From contig NZ_JAOEFX010000004.1 in assembly GCF_025421775.1 (NCBI RefSeq), positions 434,001 to 498,000 on the forward strand: a stretch of 64,000 nucleotides of DNA, in the 5' to 3' direction. The position numbers and the translations under genes are program-made. Positions 43,837 through 53,913 of the stretch are shown here, piece after piece (position 1 is the first letter of the stretch; every line of letters begins with the position of its first letter). This DNA is from Paenarthrobacter aurescens. GTDB lineage: Bacteria > Actinomycetota > Actinomycetes > Actinomycetales > Micrococcaceae. The notes beneath the pieces were generated by a model. That model was given only the letters and a program-made list of their open reading frames with translations. It ran no database searches and was not told where the DNA came from.

Positions 43837-46774
43837 CTTTGCGGGTCCCTTCAGCATCGAAAAGTACGGTTTCGCCAACAACCACGTCCACCAATTGGTC
43901 TCCCAGCGAGGCCACCAGGGTCTCGCCGATGCGGTTGCGGCCGTTTTGAATGAGTGCCAGGGCGAAGGAACGGCCCAGTGCGGCGCTGTGGTAGCTCGAG
44001 GTCACGAAGCCCTCCATGGGAACGGGTCCCTGGGCAGGGTTGACCGGGATGCCCTTTTCCACCAACTGCGTGCCTTCCGGCAACCGCAGGGAGTGGTCCA
44101 CGGGAAGGACACTGACCAGGTGCTTGCGGTCCTCGCGGCTTGCGTCCTCACGGAGGTAGGAGCGCTTGCCGATGAAGTCCTTGGCCTTGGAGACGATCCA
44201 GTCCATGCCGGCGTCCTGCGGGGTGACCGTGCCGTCGGTGTCCTGCCCAACGATCGGGTAGCCCTTCTCGGCGCGGAGGACGTGCATGGTTTCCGTGCCG
44301 TACGGGGTGATGTTGAACTCGGCACCTGCGGCAGCAACGGCTTCCCAAGTGTTGAGTCCGTACCAGGACGGGATGTTGATTTCGTAAGCCAGTTCACCGG
44401 AGAAGGAGATGCGGCAAACGCGTGCCTGCACCCCGGATGCGAGTGTGGTTTCGCGGAACGTCATGAACGGGAAGGCTTCCGCATCCAGGCCACCGTTTTC
44501 GGCCAGCTGCGGAGCAACCTTGGCGATCACGGCGCGGGACTTGGGACCGACCACGGCAATGGTGCTCCACTGTTCCGTCACGGACGTGCACACCACGTCG
44601 AGTTCCGGCCACTCCGTCTGGTGCCACTCTTCCAGCCAGTCCAGCACCTTGGCTGCGCCGCCGGTGGTGGTGGTCATGAAGTAGCGGTCATCGTCCAGGC
44701 GAAGGGTCACGCCGTCGTCGAAGATCATGCCGTCCAAGGTGCACATGACGCCGTAGCGGGCGGATCCCGGGGCGAGTTTCTTGAACGCGTTGGTGTAGAC
44801 GCGGTTCAGGAATTCCCCCGCGTCCTTGCCGCGGATCTCGATCTTGCCCAGCGTGGTGGCATCCATAAAGCCCACTGAATCGCGGACGGCTGCGCATTCA
44901 CGCAGGACGGCCGTGTCCATGTCTTCGCTGCCCTGCGGGTAGTACCAGGGACGCTTCCACTGTCCAACATCTTCGAACAGTGCGCCCTGGGCAACGTGCC
45001 ACGGGTGGATGGAGGTCACGCGGGCGGGGTCGAACAGCTCGCCGCGCTGGCGGCCGGCCAGGGCTGCGAAAGCTACGGGCGTGAACGGTGCGCGGTATGC
45101 GGTGGTTCCGATCTCGCCGACGCCCGGAATGCTTTCGGCGCCACCGAACTTCAGCGCAGCGGCGATAACGCCGATCGCGTTGACCCCGGAAGTCTTGCCC
45201 TGATCGTTGGCCGTACTGATGGAGGTGTACCGCTTGACATGTTCCACGGACCGCATGCCCGCCCCGGTGGAGCGGAGAACGTCGGCCACGGACTGGTCGC
45301 GCTGGAAGTCGACGAAGTGGTGGTGCCATTCGCCGGGCTCACCGGTCTGGCCGGGAACCAGCCAAAGCTGGCGGCTTGGAGCGCTCGCCACAGGAGCCTG
45401 CATTTCCGCGGGGGTGGTTGCGGACTCGAAACCAGCAGCAATGGACGCTGCCGCTCCCGCCGAGATGCCCTCTGCCAGGCAGTCCTGGAGTTCGAAGCTG
45501 CCACGGCCTGCGCCAACAACCTGCTGGTCGCGGACGGGCTTGGTGGGGATGAACGCTGCGAGCTCGTCGTCCCAACGCAGCTTGCCCTGGCGCTGGCTGT
45601 GGAGGTGGACCACCGGGCTCCAGCCACCGGAAACTGCCAGGAGATCGGCAGCCAGCTGTTCGACGCCCGAGGTGAGTTCGCCGTCGTCGTTAATGCTGCG
45701 GACGGTGACGCCATTCAGGCGGCCATTCTCGTCCGCCGACGTGTCAGCCACGGCGCTGCCGATGAGGACCCGGATACCGGACTCGACGGCGGCTGCGGCC
45801 TTCGCGCTGATCTGCGGACGGGCATCGACGACGGCGGCAATCGCCACGCCTGCTGCTTTCAGGTCCGCGGCAAGAGCGTAAGCGGAGTCGTTGGTGGTGC
45901 TGATGACGACGCGGGAACCGGCGGCGACGGCGTAACGGTTCAGGTAGGTACGGGCGGCCGAGGCGAGCATGATGCCGGGGCGATCGTTGTTCTCGAAGAC
46001 CAGCGGACGCTCGTGGGCGCCGGGGGCCAGGACAACCTGCTTGGCACGGATGTGCCAAATACGCTGGCGGGAGACACCGGAGGCGGCCGGAACGCTCAAG
46101 TGGTCCGTGCGGTTCTGGGCTGCGATGAAGTAGTTGGAATCGTAGGAGCCGAAAGCCGTGGTGCGGTTCAGTACCGTGCATTCGCCGGCGGAAACCAGTT
46201 CGGCTTCCACGTCAGCAACCCACTCCAGGGCCGGCTTGCCTTCGATCAGTTCGGCCAGTTCCGGGGCCGTTGAACCGGACAGCAATGCGCCGCCAAGTTC
46301 CGGCTGGTCGTCGATCAGGATGACGCGGGCACCGGTGCGGACAGCTTCGCGGGCGGCTGCCAGTCCAGCAATACCGCCGCCGACTACCAGGACATCCGTG
46401 TGGACGTACTTCTTGTCGTACTCAGCTTTGTCCTCATTGGGATCAAGCTTGCCAAGGCCGGAGAGGAGCTCAATGTTCATGCCGTCCACCAGGGAAACTG
46501 CCGTGGCGGGAAGCATGGACTCGGCAACATGTCCGCGGAAGCGGGGAGCGATCTTGACCAAGGCGTTGGACTCTTCCACGCCGCCCGCCATGATGCCGCG
46601 GGGGCGGTCCTCGTAGAGGGAGTTGCCGGCGTTGATGTGGCCGTTGGCCAGCAGCGCCGAAGCGATGGTGTCGCCCGGGTGGCCGGTGAATTCCTGGCCG
46701 TCCACGGTGAAGCGCCAAGAGATGCTGCGATCGATGCGTCCGCCGGTGGCGAGGCGTGCGTTCTTGCTGGTCAC
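43829..46774 (-). CDS. soxA: Sarcosine oxidase alpha subunit
   Basis: 981 residues, GTG start. N-terminal ferredoxin-like domain without cluster cysteines ([24 protein letters not shown]), an NAD-binding Rossmann region ([23 protein letters not shown], about 128-150), and a C-terminal aminomethyltransferase-like folate domain (from about 600: [58 protein letters not shown]). This half accepts the C1 unit as 5,10-methylene-THF. 2 bp after soxD. Confidence 0.95.
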   Translation of the reverse strand: MTSKNARLATGGRIDRSISWRFTVDGQEFTGHPGDTIASALLANGHINAGNSLYEDRPRGIMAGGVEESNALVKIAPRFRGHVAESMLPATAVSLVDGMNIELLSGLGKLDPNEDKAEYDKKYVHTDVLVVGGGIAGLAAAREAVRTGARVILIDDQPELGGALLSGSTAPELAELIEGKPALEWVADVEAELVSAGECTVLNRTTAFGSYDSNYFIAAQNRTDHLSVPAASGVSRQRIWHIRAKQVVLAPGAHERPLVFENNDRPGIMLASAARTYLNRYAVAAGSRVVISTTNDSAYALAADLKAAGVAIAAVVDARPQISAKAAAAVESGIRVLIGSAVADTSADENGRLNGVTVRSINDDGELTSGVEQLAADLLAVSGGWSPVVHLHSQRQGKLRWDDELAAFIPTKPVRDQQVVGAGRGSFELQDCLAEGISAGAAASIAAGFESATTPAEMQAPVASAPSRQLWLVPGQTGEPGEWHHHFVDFQRDQSVADVLRSTGAGMRSVEHVKRYTSISTANDQGKTSGVNAIGVIAAALKFGGAESIPGVGEIGTTAYRAPFTPVAFAALAGRQRGELFDPARVTSIHPWHVAQGALFEDVGQWKRPWYYPQGSEDMDTAVLRECAAVRDSVGFMDATTLGKIEIRGKDAGEFLNRVYTNAFKKLAPGSARYGVMCTLDGMIFDDGVTLRLDDDRYFMTTTTGGAAKVLDWLEEWHQTEWPELDVVCTSVTEQWSTIAVVGPKSRAVIAKVAPQLAENGGLDAEAFPFMTFRETTLASGVQARVCRISFSGELAYEINIPSWYGLNTWEAVAAAGAEFNITPYGTETMHVLRAEKGYPIVGQDTDGTVTPQDAGMDWIVSKAKDFIGKRSYLREDASREDRKHLVSVLPVDHSLRLPEGTQLVEKGIPVNPAQGPVPMEGFVTSSYHSAALGRSFALALIQNGRNRIGETLVASLGDQLVDVVVGETVLFDAEGTRKDG

Positions 46775-46776
46775 TT

Positions 46777-47193
46777 CTAGACTCCTTCCGAGGAGATGGG
46801 GGTGGTGGCCGTGGGTGAAGCGGCGCCGGGGGCGAGGCCTGGTTCGCCGGCTTGGCCGAAGTCACCGCTCTGGGTGAACTCACCAGGCTTGTCCGGTTCG
46901 CTCTTGGGGCTGGTTGTCTTCAGATCCGGGCGGGGCTGGCCCATCCCATAGATGGAGTGGATCTCGTAGCTCACGGTGTCGCGGAGCATGTTGAACCACT
47001 GCCGGCAGCCCGTGCTGTGGACCCAGCGCTCGGCGAAGGTGCCCTTGGTGTTCTCCCGGTAGAACAGGTATTCAGCCCATTCACGGTCCGTGAGGTCATT
47101 CGGGCTCTCGGGGTAGGCGATGTGTGCCTGGCCGCCGTAGTGGAATTCGGTTTCGTCACGTGGCCCGCAGTTGGGGCATGAAATGAGGAGCAT
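46777..47193 (-). CDS. soxD: Sarcosine oxidase delta subunit
   Basis: 138 residues. Zinc-binding N-terminus [24 protein letters not shown] with the later cysteine in [14 protein letters not shown], the SoxD fingerprint. The C-terminal ~45 residues are a low-complexity Pro/Gly/Glu tail not found in the compact ~95-residue homologues. It lies 16 bp after soxB. Confidence 0.93.
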   Translation of the reverse strand: MLLISCPNCGPRDETEFHYGGQAHIAYPESPNDLTDREWAEYLFYRENTKGTFAERWVHSTGCRQWFNMLRDTVSYEIHSIYGMGQPRPDLKTTSPKSEPDKPGEFTQSGDFGQAGEPGLAPGAASPTATTPISSEGV

Positions 47194-47209
47194 GTCTGTC
47201 CTGTCCTGG

Positions 47210-48430
47210 CTAGTGGGCTACGGCTGCGGCGCCGTGTTCGTCGATCAAGGCGCCGGTCTCGAAGCGTTCCAGAGCGAAAGGCTTGTTCAGCTTGTGCGGG
47301 GCGCCGGTGGCAATGGTGTGCGCGAACGTCAGGCCGGCTGCCGGAGTGCCCTTGAAGCCGCCCGTTCCCCAACCGCAGTTGACGAACATGTTCTCCACCG
47401 GGGAAAGACCAACAATGGGAGAGGCATCCAGGGTGGTGTCCACGATGCCGCCCCAGGTCCGGAGTACGTGTGCCCTGGCGAAAATCGGGAAGAGCTCGAC
47501 GGCTGCTGCCATCTGCTCTTCGATCACGTGGAACGAGCCGCGCTGGCCGTAGCCGTTGTAGGAGTCCACACCAGCGCCCATCACCAGTTCGCCCTTGTGG
47601 GCCTGGGAAACATAGACGTGGACGTGGTTGGACATGACCACCGTGGGGTGGACCGGCTCGTGCAGTTCGGACACCAAAGCCTGGAGCGGGTGACTCTGGA
47701 TGGGCAAACGGAAGCCGGCCATTTCGGCCAGCACTGAGCTGTGGCCGGCGGCGCACAGGCCCACCTTTTCGGTGTTGATGTTGCCGCGGGTGGTCTTGAC
47801 GCCAGTGACCCGGTTGCCGTCCTTGATGAAGCCGGTGACTTCACAGTTCTGGATGATGTCCACGCCGAGCTCATCGCATTTGCGGGCGAAGGCCCAGGCC
47901 ACATGGTCGTGCTTGGCGATGCCTGCGCGCGGCTGGTAGGTGGCGCCCATGACGGGGTAGCGGATGTTGTCGTTGATGTTCAGGATGGGGCAGAGTTCCT
48001 TGACCTGCTGCGGGTCAAGCCATTCAGCGTCAACGCCGTTGAGCCGGTTGGCTCCTACGCGGCGAACGCTTTCGCGGACGTCGCCCAGGGTGTGGGCGAG
48101 GTTCATGACGCCGCGCTGGCTGAACAGGAAGTCGTACTCCAGCTCCTCCGGGAGGATTTCCCAGAGTTTGAGCGCGTGCTCGTAGATGGCTGCGCTTTCG
48201 TCCCAGAGGTAGTTGGAACGGATGATGGTGGTGTTGCGGGCCATGTTTCCACCGGCCAGCCAGCCCTTTTCCAGGATGGCGATGTTGGTCATGCCGTGGT
48301 TCTTGGCCAGGAAGTACGCGGTGGCCAGGCCGTGCCCGCCGCCGCCCACGATCACGGCGTCGTAGCTTTTCTTCGGGTCCGGGTTGCGCCAGAGGAAGTC
48401 CGGGTGTTCGGGGAGGTGGTCTGCACTCAC
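47210..48430 (-). CDS. soxB: Sarcosine oxidase beta subunit
   Basis: 406 residues. FAD-binding [21 protein letters not shown] and [22 protein letters not shown] (the region that covalently binds FMN through histidine in Corynebacterium and Arthrobacter enzymes; here read as [10 protein letters not shown]), and [22 protein letters not shown] at the C-terminus. It carries out the flavin oxidation of sarcosine with O2. The start overlaps the glyA stop by 4 bp. Confidence 0.95.
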   Translation of the reverse strand: MSADHLPEHPDFLWRNPDPKKSYDAVIVGGGGHGLATAYFLAKNHGMTNIAILEKGWLAGGNMARNTTIIRSNYLWDESAAIYEHALKLWEILPEELEYDFLFSQRGVMNLAHTLGDVRESVRRVGANRLNGVDAEWLDPQQVKELCPILNINDNIRYPVMGATYQPRAGIAKHDHVAWAFARKCDELGVDIIQNCEVTGFIKDGNRVTGVKTTRGNINTEKVGLCAAGHSSVLAEMAGFRLPIQSHPLQALVSELHEPVHPTVVMSNHVHVYVSQAHKGELVMGAGVDSYNGYGQRGSFHVIEEQMAAAVELFPIFARAHVLRTWGGIVDTTLDASPIVGLSPVENMFVNCGWGTGGFKGTPAAGLTFAHTIATGAPHKLNKPFALERFETGALIDEHGAAAVAH

Positions 48431-49797
48431 TGGGCTGCTCCAATCAGTTCTGCTTCGGTTGCGGCGCCATTGCCGTTGTTGTTCAGGTGCGGGTAGAGCG
48501 GGAACTTCTCTGCCAGCGCGGTCACGCGATTGCGGAGTTCGACGGCGGTCGCGTGGTCCAGGGTGACGTCACCCTCGGTGCCGGCTTTGGTCCCGCTGTT
48601 CGCTGCGGCGATCAACGCCGTCGCAATGATGTCTGAGACTTCGGTGAAGTCCTCGGCGCCGAAGCCGCGGGCGGCGAGGGCGGGGGTGCCGATGCGCAGG
48701 CCCGACGAAACCATGGGCGGGCGGGGGTCGAACGGGACGGCGTTGCGGTTGACCGTGATGCCGATCTGGTGGAGCGTGTCCTCGGCCTGCTGACCGTTAA
48801 GTATTGAGTGGCGAAGGTCGGCGAGCACCAGGTGGACGTCGGTTCCGCCGCTGACAACGGAGATGCCGGCTGCAGCTACGTCGTCCTGGAGGAGGCGCTG
48901 GGCCAGGATCTTGGAGCCTTCCAGCACTCGGACCTGGCGTTCTTGGAATTCGGGCTCGGCGGCCATCTTGAAGGCCACTGCCTTGGCGGCGATGACGTGC
49001 TCCAAGGGGCCGCCCTGCTGGCCGGGGAAGACTGCCGAGTTAACTTTCTTGGCGATGTCGGCGTCGTTGGTCAGGATCACGCCACCGCGGGGACCGCCGA
49101 GGGTCTTGTGCGTGGTGCTGGTGACAATGTGGGCGTGCGGGACGGGGCTCGGGTGGAGCCCTGCAGCAACGAGACCCGCGAAGTGGGCCATGTCCACCAT
49201 GAGGTAGGCACCCACGAGGTCCGCGATGCGGCGGAACTCGGCGAAGTCCAACTGGCGGGAGTATGCCGACCAGCCGGCGACGATCAGCTGCGGCTTGCTC
49301 TCGAGAGCCAGGCGCTCAACTTCGGCCATGTCCACGGTGTGGGTGTCCTCGCGGACACCGTAGGGAACAACCTTGTACAGCTTGCCGGAGAAGTTGATCC
49401 GCATGCCATGGGTGAGGTGGCCGCCGTGGGCGAGGTTCAGGCCCATGATGGTGTCGCCAGGGGTGATCAGCGCGTGCATCGCCGAGGCGTTTGCCTGGGC
49501 TCCGGAGTGGGGCTGGACGTTGGCGAATTCCGCGCCAAACAGGGATTTCAGGCGGTCGATGGCCAGCTGCTCGATCACATCAACGTGTTCGCAGCCGCCG
49601 TAGTAACGCTTGCCCGGGTAGCCCTCGGCGTACTTGTTGGTCAGCACCGATCCCTGGGCTTCCATGACGGCCGTAGGGGCGAAGTTCTCAGAGGCGATCA
49701 TTTCCAGCGTTGACTGCTGGCGGATGAGTTCCTGGGCGATCGCCTGATCGACCTCCGGGTCCGCCTGTGCGAGCGGGCGGATCAGCGGTTCAACCAT
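48427..49797 (-). CDS. glyA: Serine hydroxymethyltransferase
   Basis: PLP enzyme interconverting glycine plus 5,10-methylene-THF and serine. 456 residues from ATG 49797 (AAGGAG upstream). Visible: [52 protein letters not shown], and the PLP lysine in [14 protein letters not shown]. First gene of the seven-gene operon, so this copy is probably a catabolic SHMT dedicated to sarcosine use rather than the housekeeping one. Confidence 0.96.
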   Translation of the reverse strand: MVEPLIRPLAQADPEVDQAIAQELIRQQSTLEMIASENFAPTAVMEAQGSVLTNKYAEGYPGKRYYGGCEHVDVIEQLAIDRLKSLFGAEFANVQPHSGAQANASAMHALITPGDTIMGLNLAHGGHLTHGMRINFSGKLYKVVPYGVREDTHTVDMAEVERLALESKPQLIVAGWSAYSRQLDFAEFRRIADLVGAYLMVDMAHFAGLVAAGLHPSPVPHAHIVTSTTHKTLGGPRGGVILTNDADIAKKVNSAVFPGQQGGPLEHVIAAKAVAFKMAAEPEFQERQVRVLEGSKILAQRLLQDDVAAAGISVVSGGTDVHLVLADLRHSILNGQQAEDTLHQIGITVNRNAVPFDPRPPMVSSGLRIGTPALAARGFGAEDFTEVSDIIATALIAAANSGTKAGTEGDVTLDHATAVELRNRVTALAEKFPLYPHLNNNGNGAATEAELIGAAQ

Positions 49798-49855
49798 GGT
49801 GTTCTCCTTCTGAAGTACTTGAAGCGGCCGTCTGTTAGGCAACTGATATATTAGA

Positions 49856-49894
49856 ACTATTGCCATAGTATGTTGGAGATCACATAGTCGTCAA
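49856..49894 (-). promoter_or_regulatory. Promoter and operator of the glyA-sox operon
   Basis: On the minus strand TTGACG (49894-49889) and TACTAT (49870-49865) stand 18 bp apart, a good sigma-70-like pair. A palindrome ACTAT-TGCC-ATAGT (49856-49869) overlaps the -10 element, well placed for repression, perhaps by the divergent GntR regulator. Confidence 0.6.
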
Positions 49895-49949
49895 CAGGTC
49901 TGCGGTAACTCATCCAGCAGACTGGGAATGCGACTAACGGGAGAGAGCA

Positions 49950-50621
49950 ATGAGCGCAGCATTGGAAGCATTGGAATCAGCTCCGCAGGGTACGTCCCTC
50001 GCGGAGAACGCCTATTTGCTGCTGCGCGACAGGCTCATTATGTTGGACATCAAACCCGGCGACCCCATCAATGACGGTCAGATCGCGGCCGAACTGGGGA
50101 TCGGGCGCACACCTGTTCGCGAAGCCATCAAGCGGCTCGAAAGCGACCATCTGGTGGTGTCGTACCCCCGGCGCGGAACCTTTGCCACTGGCGTGGACAT
50201 CACGCAGCTCGCCGAGGTCTCCGAGATCCGCGAGCTGCTGGAACCCCTGGCGTCCCGGAAAGCTGCCCGCATGGCCAGTCCCTCCATGCGTTCGGAGCTC
50301 CGCTCCGTCGCTGATGCCATTCGTGACCTTGAAGGCCAGGACAACTCCTCCCAGGAACTCATGCGCTACGACATCCAGGTTCACCGGCTCATCTACAAGG
50401 CCTCCGCCAACGCGCACCTCGAAGACGTCCTCATTCGATATGACAACCTGGCCACCCGCATCTGGTGCCACATGCTCGAGAAGATGCCCTCCGTCTCCGG
50501 CCACATCTCCGAGCACGCCGACCTCCTGACTGCCATCGCCGACGGCGACGAAGACCGGGCCGCCGAGCTCGCCCTGCACCACGTAGTCAGCTTCGAAGAG
50601 ACCATCCGCAAGGTCCTCTGA
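49950..50621 (+). CDS. GntR family (FCD subfamily) regulator
   Basis: 223 residues: N-terminal winged helix (SLAENAYLLLRDRLIMLDIKPGDPINDGQIAAELGIGRTPVREAIKRLESDHLVV) and a C-terminal FCD ligand domain (EIRELLEPLASRKAARMA, YDIQVHRLIYKASANAHLEDVLIRYDNLATRIW, SEHADLLTAIADGDEDRAAELALHHV). Divergent from the glyA-sox operon, it is the obvious candidate regulator, with glycine, sarcosine or creatine as effector. GGGAGAGAG precedes the ATG. The TGA stop is inside the first unit of the 32-bp repeat. Confidence 0.9.
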   Translation: MSAALEALESAPQGTSLAENAYLLLRDRLIMLDIKPGDPINDGQIAAELGIGRTPVREAIKRLESDHLVVSYPRRGTFATGVDITQLAEVSEIRELLEPLASRKAARMASPSMRSELRSVADAIRDLEGQDNSSQELMRYDIQVHRLIYKASANAHLEDVLIRYDNLATRIWCHMLEKMPSVSGHISEHADLLTAIADGDEDRAAELALHHVVSFEETIRKVL

Positions 50622-50730
50622 CCCTCTCTCACCGTTTGCGCGGTTTTTCCCGGCGCTCTCTCACGGTTTGAGCGGTTTTTCCTGACGCTCTCTCACGGTT
50701 AGGCCGGGTTTTCCCGACGCTCTCTCATGT
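50620..50730. repeat. Left 32-bp tandem array (CTCTCTCAC core)
   Basis: Four units with exact 32-bp period: CTCTCTCAC at 50624, 50656 and 50688, and CTCTCTCA at 50720. Units share GCTCTCTCAC then a GGTTT..GGTTTTTCC tail. The first overlaps the stop codon of the GntR gene. Confidence 0.85.
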
Positions 50731-50777
50731 CCGCTGCATGGCGCCGCTGTGCTCGTGCCTCCCGCCTGGCCTCGTCT

Positions 50778-50851
50778 TGGCGGCGGCAGCGCGCTCCGCC
50801 GCCAGAAGGCAGCGCCCGACGTCGATGCCTCCTTGAGTGCCGACGTCGGGC
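50778..50851. repeat. Two hairpins between the inverted 32-bp arrays
   Basis: TGGCGGCGG (50778-50786) pairs with CCGCCGCCA (50796-50804). GCCCGACGTC (50814-50823) pairs with GACGTCGGGC (50842-50851). The second stem has the same core as the hairpin at 820-860, which also neighbours 32-bp units. Confidence 0.8.
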
Positions 50852-50863
50852 CTCAAGCGCCCA

Positions 50864-51000
50864 GGTGAGAGAGCGTCGTCGAAAAGGGGGCGGAAGGTGA
50901 GAGAGCGTCGTCGAAAAGGGGGCGGATGGTGAGAGAGCGTCGTCGAAAAGGGGGCGGATGGTGAGAGAGCGTCGTCGAAAAGGGGGCGGAAGGTGAGAGG
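50864..51000. repeat. Right 32-bp tandem array (inverted orientation)
   Basis: Four near-identical contiguous 32-bp units at 50864, 50896, 50928 and 50960, each beginning GGTGAGAGAGCGTCGTCGAA and ending GGGGGCGGAA or -GGAT, then a partial unit. Its reverse complement GACGCTCTCTCACCTTCCGC is identical over 20 bases to 762-781. Confidence 0.9.
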
Positions 51001-51117
51001 GGATCGATTGGTGAGTGCAACTAGGTTGGCGTTATCGCAACAGAATCAACTCATGCCGTCGGAGTCTGCGTAAGTCGGAGTGTTATTTGCGGTCAAAATT
51101 CGGATTCAAAATAAGCC

Positions 51118-51146
51118 TTGACCGTGGCGCCGCTCACACATACTCT
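51118..51146 (+). promoter_or_regulatory. Probable promoter of the creatine transporter operon
   Basis: TTGACC (51118-51123) and TACTCT (51141-51146) are 17 bp apart. Downstream, GCAAC-AGC-GTTGC (51150-51162) and another GCAAC at 51169 could be operator half-sites over the start of transcription, about 40 bp before the gene. Confidence 0.5.
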
Positions 51147-51195
51147 GGTGCAACAGCGTTGCGTTGAATGCAACCCCAATGATTTTGGTGGACAC

Positions 51196-52554
51196 ATGAG
51201 CAATGAATCCTCTGTGGCAGCCGAGCAAGGCACTTCACCCGCCTCCGGCCCCGACCACACACTTACCCCCATGAACACAGTCAGCAAGGACACTCGACGG
51301 CGAGTGGTCACTGCCAGCTTCATCGGCAACTTCGTCGAATGGTTTGACTACGCCGTCTACGGTTACTTGGCCGGCGTCATCTCTACAGTCTTCTTCCCCG
51401 AGTCCGACCGGCAAACAGCTCTGCTGGCGACCTTCGGTGTCTTCGCGATCTCCTTCTTCGTGAGGCCGCTTGGCGGTTTCATCTGGGGCCATATCGGCGA
51501 CAGGCTTGGCCGTAAGCAAGCGTTGTCCCTCTCGATCGTCCTGATGTCAGTGGCCACTTTCTGCATCGCCTTGATCCCCGGCTACGCCACTATCGGAGTG
51601 ATGGCACCGATCCTGCTTCTCCTCGTACGGGTGGTCCAAGGCTTCTCCGCAGCTGGGGAGTACGCCGGCGCCTCCGCCTTCCTGGTGGAGTACGCACCGG
51701 CCAATCGACGCGGACTCTATGCCGCCGTCGTGCCTGCAAGTACCGCAGCGGGACTGCTGCTGGGGTCGTTGCTGGCCGCGCTCCTCAGTTCGCTGCTTAC
51801 TGCCGAGCAGTTGGGCGACTGGGGTTGGCGCTTGCCGTTCCTGCTCGCGGCGCCCATGGGCTTGATTGGCAGGTACATCCGGACCAGGCTGGAGGACACC
51901 CCGGCCTTCCGGGAGTTGGCGGAGAAGGACAATGCGGTGAAAGCCCCGGCGTTCGCAATGTTCCGGACCTACCGGAAGCAACTCATCATCGCCACGGGCG
52001 CGGTCCTGCTCAACGCCGTCGGTTTCTACGTGATCCTCAGTTACATGCCCACGTACCTGTCGGAGGAGCTCGGCTTTGGTGCCACGGAATCGTTCCTGGC
52101 CACCACCATAGCCTTGGCCAGCTACATCGGCTTTATCTTCCTGACCGGTATCGCCTCCGACAAATTCGGCCGGAAGCGCATGCTCATCACGGCATCAGTT
52201 CTGTTCATCCTGCTGACCGTGCCGGCTTTTATGCTCCTGGACACCCGCAACTTCCTGGTGATCGTTCTGGTCCAGATTCTCCTGGGCGGCATGCTCACCC
52301 TCAACGACGGCACCCTGCCCAGTTTCCTCGCCGAACTCTTTCCCACGAAGGTCCGGTACACCGGCTTCGCCGTCAGCTTCAACCTCTCCAACGCGCTGTT
52401 CGGTGGCACCGCACCGTTCATGGCCACTCTCCTGATCGGCATGACCCACAGCAAACTGGCCCCCGGCTGGTACCTCGTGGCCGCCGCCCTGGTTTCCCTC
52501 ATCGCAGTCCTGTTTGCCACGGAGACTTCCAAGAAGCCCCTGCTGCAGGACTAG
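51196..52554 (+). CDS. MHS family (ProP/ShiA-like) metabolite:H+ symporter, likely creatine uptake
   Basis: 452 residues from ATG 51196, 12 membrane segments. MHS hallmarks: SFIGNFVEWFDYAVYGYLAGVIS, VRPLGGFIWGHIGDRLGRKQALSLSIVLMS, VQGFSAAGEYAGASAFLVEYAP and RTRLEDTPAFREL. The family carries betaines, proline, shikimate and dicarboxylates. The next gene, 28 bp on, is creatinase, so creatine or a related betaine is the likely substrate (inference). Confidence 0.87.
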   Translation: MSNESSVAAEQGTSPASGPDHTLTPMNTVSKDTRRRVVTASFIGNFVEWFDYAVYGYLAGVISTVFFPESDRQTALLATFGVFAISFFVRPLGGFIWGHIGDRLGRKQALSLSIVLMSVATFCIALIPGYATIGVMAPILLLLVRVVQGFSAAGEYAGASAFLVEYAPANRRGLYAAVVPASTAAGLLLGSLLAALLSSLLTAEQLGDWGWRLPFLLAAPMGLIGRYIRTRLEDTPAFRELAEKDNAVKAPAFAMFRTYRKQLIIATGAVLLNAVGFYVILSYMPTYLSEELGFGATESFLATTIALASYIGFIFLTGIASDKFGRKRMLITASVLFILLTVPAFMLLDTRNFLVIVLVQILLGGMLTLNDGTLPSFLAELFPTKVRYTGFAVSFNLSNALFGGTAPFMATLLIGMTHSKLAPGWYLVAAALVSLIAVLFATETSKKPLLQD

Positions 52555-52582
52555 AACAACCAACCCCTTGAAAGGAAAAACC

Positions 52583-53839
52583 ATGACCATCACCCAGAAC
52601 GAGGCCGTCAACGATGTCGCCAAGCTCGAGCGCACCAAGGTCCTCAACAATGGCGAAAAAGTCTCGCTGACGTTCTCCGACGCCGAGTTCGAACGGCGCC
52701 TCTGTGGCCTGCGCAGCATTATGGCCGAGAAGGACCTCGACGCCGTCATCCTCACCAGCTACCACTCCATCAAGTACTACTCCGACTTCCTCTTCACCTA
52801 CTTCGGCCGCTCCTACGGCATGGTGGTCACCAAGGATGACACGGTCACCATTACGGCAAATATCGACGCCGGTATGCCTTGGCGCCGCAGTTACGGCGAC
52901 AACCTGGTGTACACGGACTGGCGCCGTGACAACTACATCCACGCCATCCAGGAAGTCCTGCGCACCCGCGGCATCAACCCTCGCCGCATCGGCGTCGAAG
53001 ATGACTCGCTGCCGCTCGATAACCGCAACAAGATCCAGGCCGCTTTTTCCGGAGCGACGCTGGTGGATGTTGCGCAAGCAGCCATGCGTCAGCGGATGAT
53101 CAAGTCGGAAGAGGAAATTGCGGTCATCAAGCATGGCGCCCGCATCGGAGACCTCGGCGGCGAGGCCATCCGCAACGCCATCACGGCCGGGATCACCGAG
53201 TACGAGGTCGCCTTGATCGGCACCGAGGCCATGGTCCACGAGATCGCCCGTACGTTCCCGGACTCCGAAATCCGCGATACATGGGTGTGGTTCCAGTCCG
53301 GCATTAACACCGACGGCGCCCACAACTGGGCAACCACACGCAAGATCCAGGAACACGACATCCTGTCCCTGAACTGTTTCCCGATGACCAGCGGCTACTA
53401 CACGGCACTGGAGCGGACTTTGTTCTACGGCGAACCGGATGCCCGCTCCCTGGAGTTGTGGAACATCAACGTGGAGGTCCACCAGCGCGGACTGGAACTC
53501 ATCAAGCCCGGTGCCGTCTGCAAGGACATCGCCGCCGAGCTCAACGAGATCTACATCAGCCACGGCCTGCTGGCCAACCGTACTTTCGGCTACGGCCACT
53601 CCTTCGGTGTGCTGAGCCACTACTACGGGCGCGAGGCCGGCCTGGAGTTGCGCGAAGATATCGATACCGTGCTGGAGCCGGGCATGGTGGTTTCCATGGA
53701 GCCAATGATCACCGTCCTTGACGGCCAGCCGGGTGCCGGCGGGTACCGCGAGCACGACATCCTGGTGGTGGGCGACAACGGTGCGGAGAACATCACCAAG
53801 TTCCCGTTCGGCCCCGAGCGCAACATCATCGGAGCCTAG
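52583..53839 (+). CDS. Creatinase (creatine amidinohydrolase)
   Basis: Hydrolyses creatine to sarcosine and urea. 418 residues, pita-bread fold of the M24 family but without metal dependence. Long stretches agree with Pseudomonas creatinase: ILTSYHSIKYYSDFLFTYFGRSYG, WFQSGINTDGAHN (catalytic histidine), DILSLNCFPM, YYTALERTLF, RTFGYGHSFGVLSHYYGREAGLELREDIDTVLEPGMVVSMEPM and the closing ENITKFPFGPERNII. GAAAGGA precedes ATG 52583. It is the entry step for the sarcosine operon on the other strand. Confidence 0.95.
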   Translation: MTITQNEAVNDVAKLERTKVLNNGEKVSLTFSDAEFERRLCGLRSIMAEKDLDAVILTSYHSIKYYSDFLFTYFGRSYGMVVTKDDTVTITANIDAGMPWRRSYGDNLVYTDWRRDNYIHAIQEVLRTRGINPRRIGVEDDSLPLDNRNKIQAAFSGATLVDVAQAAMRQRMIKSEEEIAVIKHGARIGDLGGEAIRNAITAGITEYEVALIGTEAMVHEIARTFPDSEIRDTWVWFQSGINTDGAHNWATTRKIQEHDILSLNCFPMTSGYYTALERTLFYGEPDARSLELWNINVEVHQRGLELIKPGAVCKDIAAELNEIYISHGLLANRTFGYGHSFGVLSHYYGREAGLELREDIDTVLEPGMVVSMEPMITVLDGQPGAGGYREHDILVVGDNGAENITKFPFGPERNIIGA

Positions 53840-53901
53840 GTGGCTGGGCCGGTGGGGGCAGTGCACGGCGTCCACCGGCCATGGTCCCTGCCCCAGCGAA
53901 A

Positions 53902-53907
53902 TATAGT
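53902..53907 (+). promoter_or_regulatory. -10 element for a leaderless IclR transcript
   Basis: TATAGT lies exactly 6 nt before ATG 53914, so transcription would begin at or next to the start codon. No ribosome site is present. Confidence 0.5.
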
Positions 53908-53913
53908 GAACCC

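Noticed and set aside
49798..49949. Glycine riboswitch upstream of glyA
   Set aside because: The gap is only 152 bp shared by two divergent promoters, and I could not fold the paired glycine aptamer pattern in it.
50864..51000. Possible CRISPR array
   Set aside because: The 32-bp units are contiguous and nearly identical, with no unique spacers and no cas genes.
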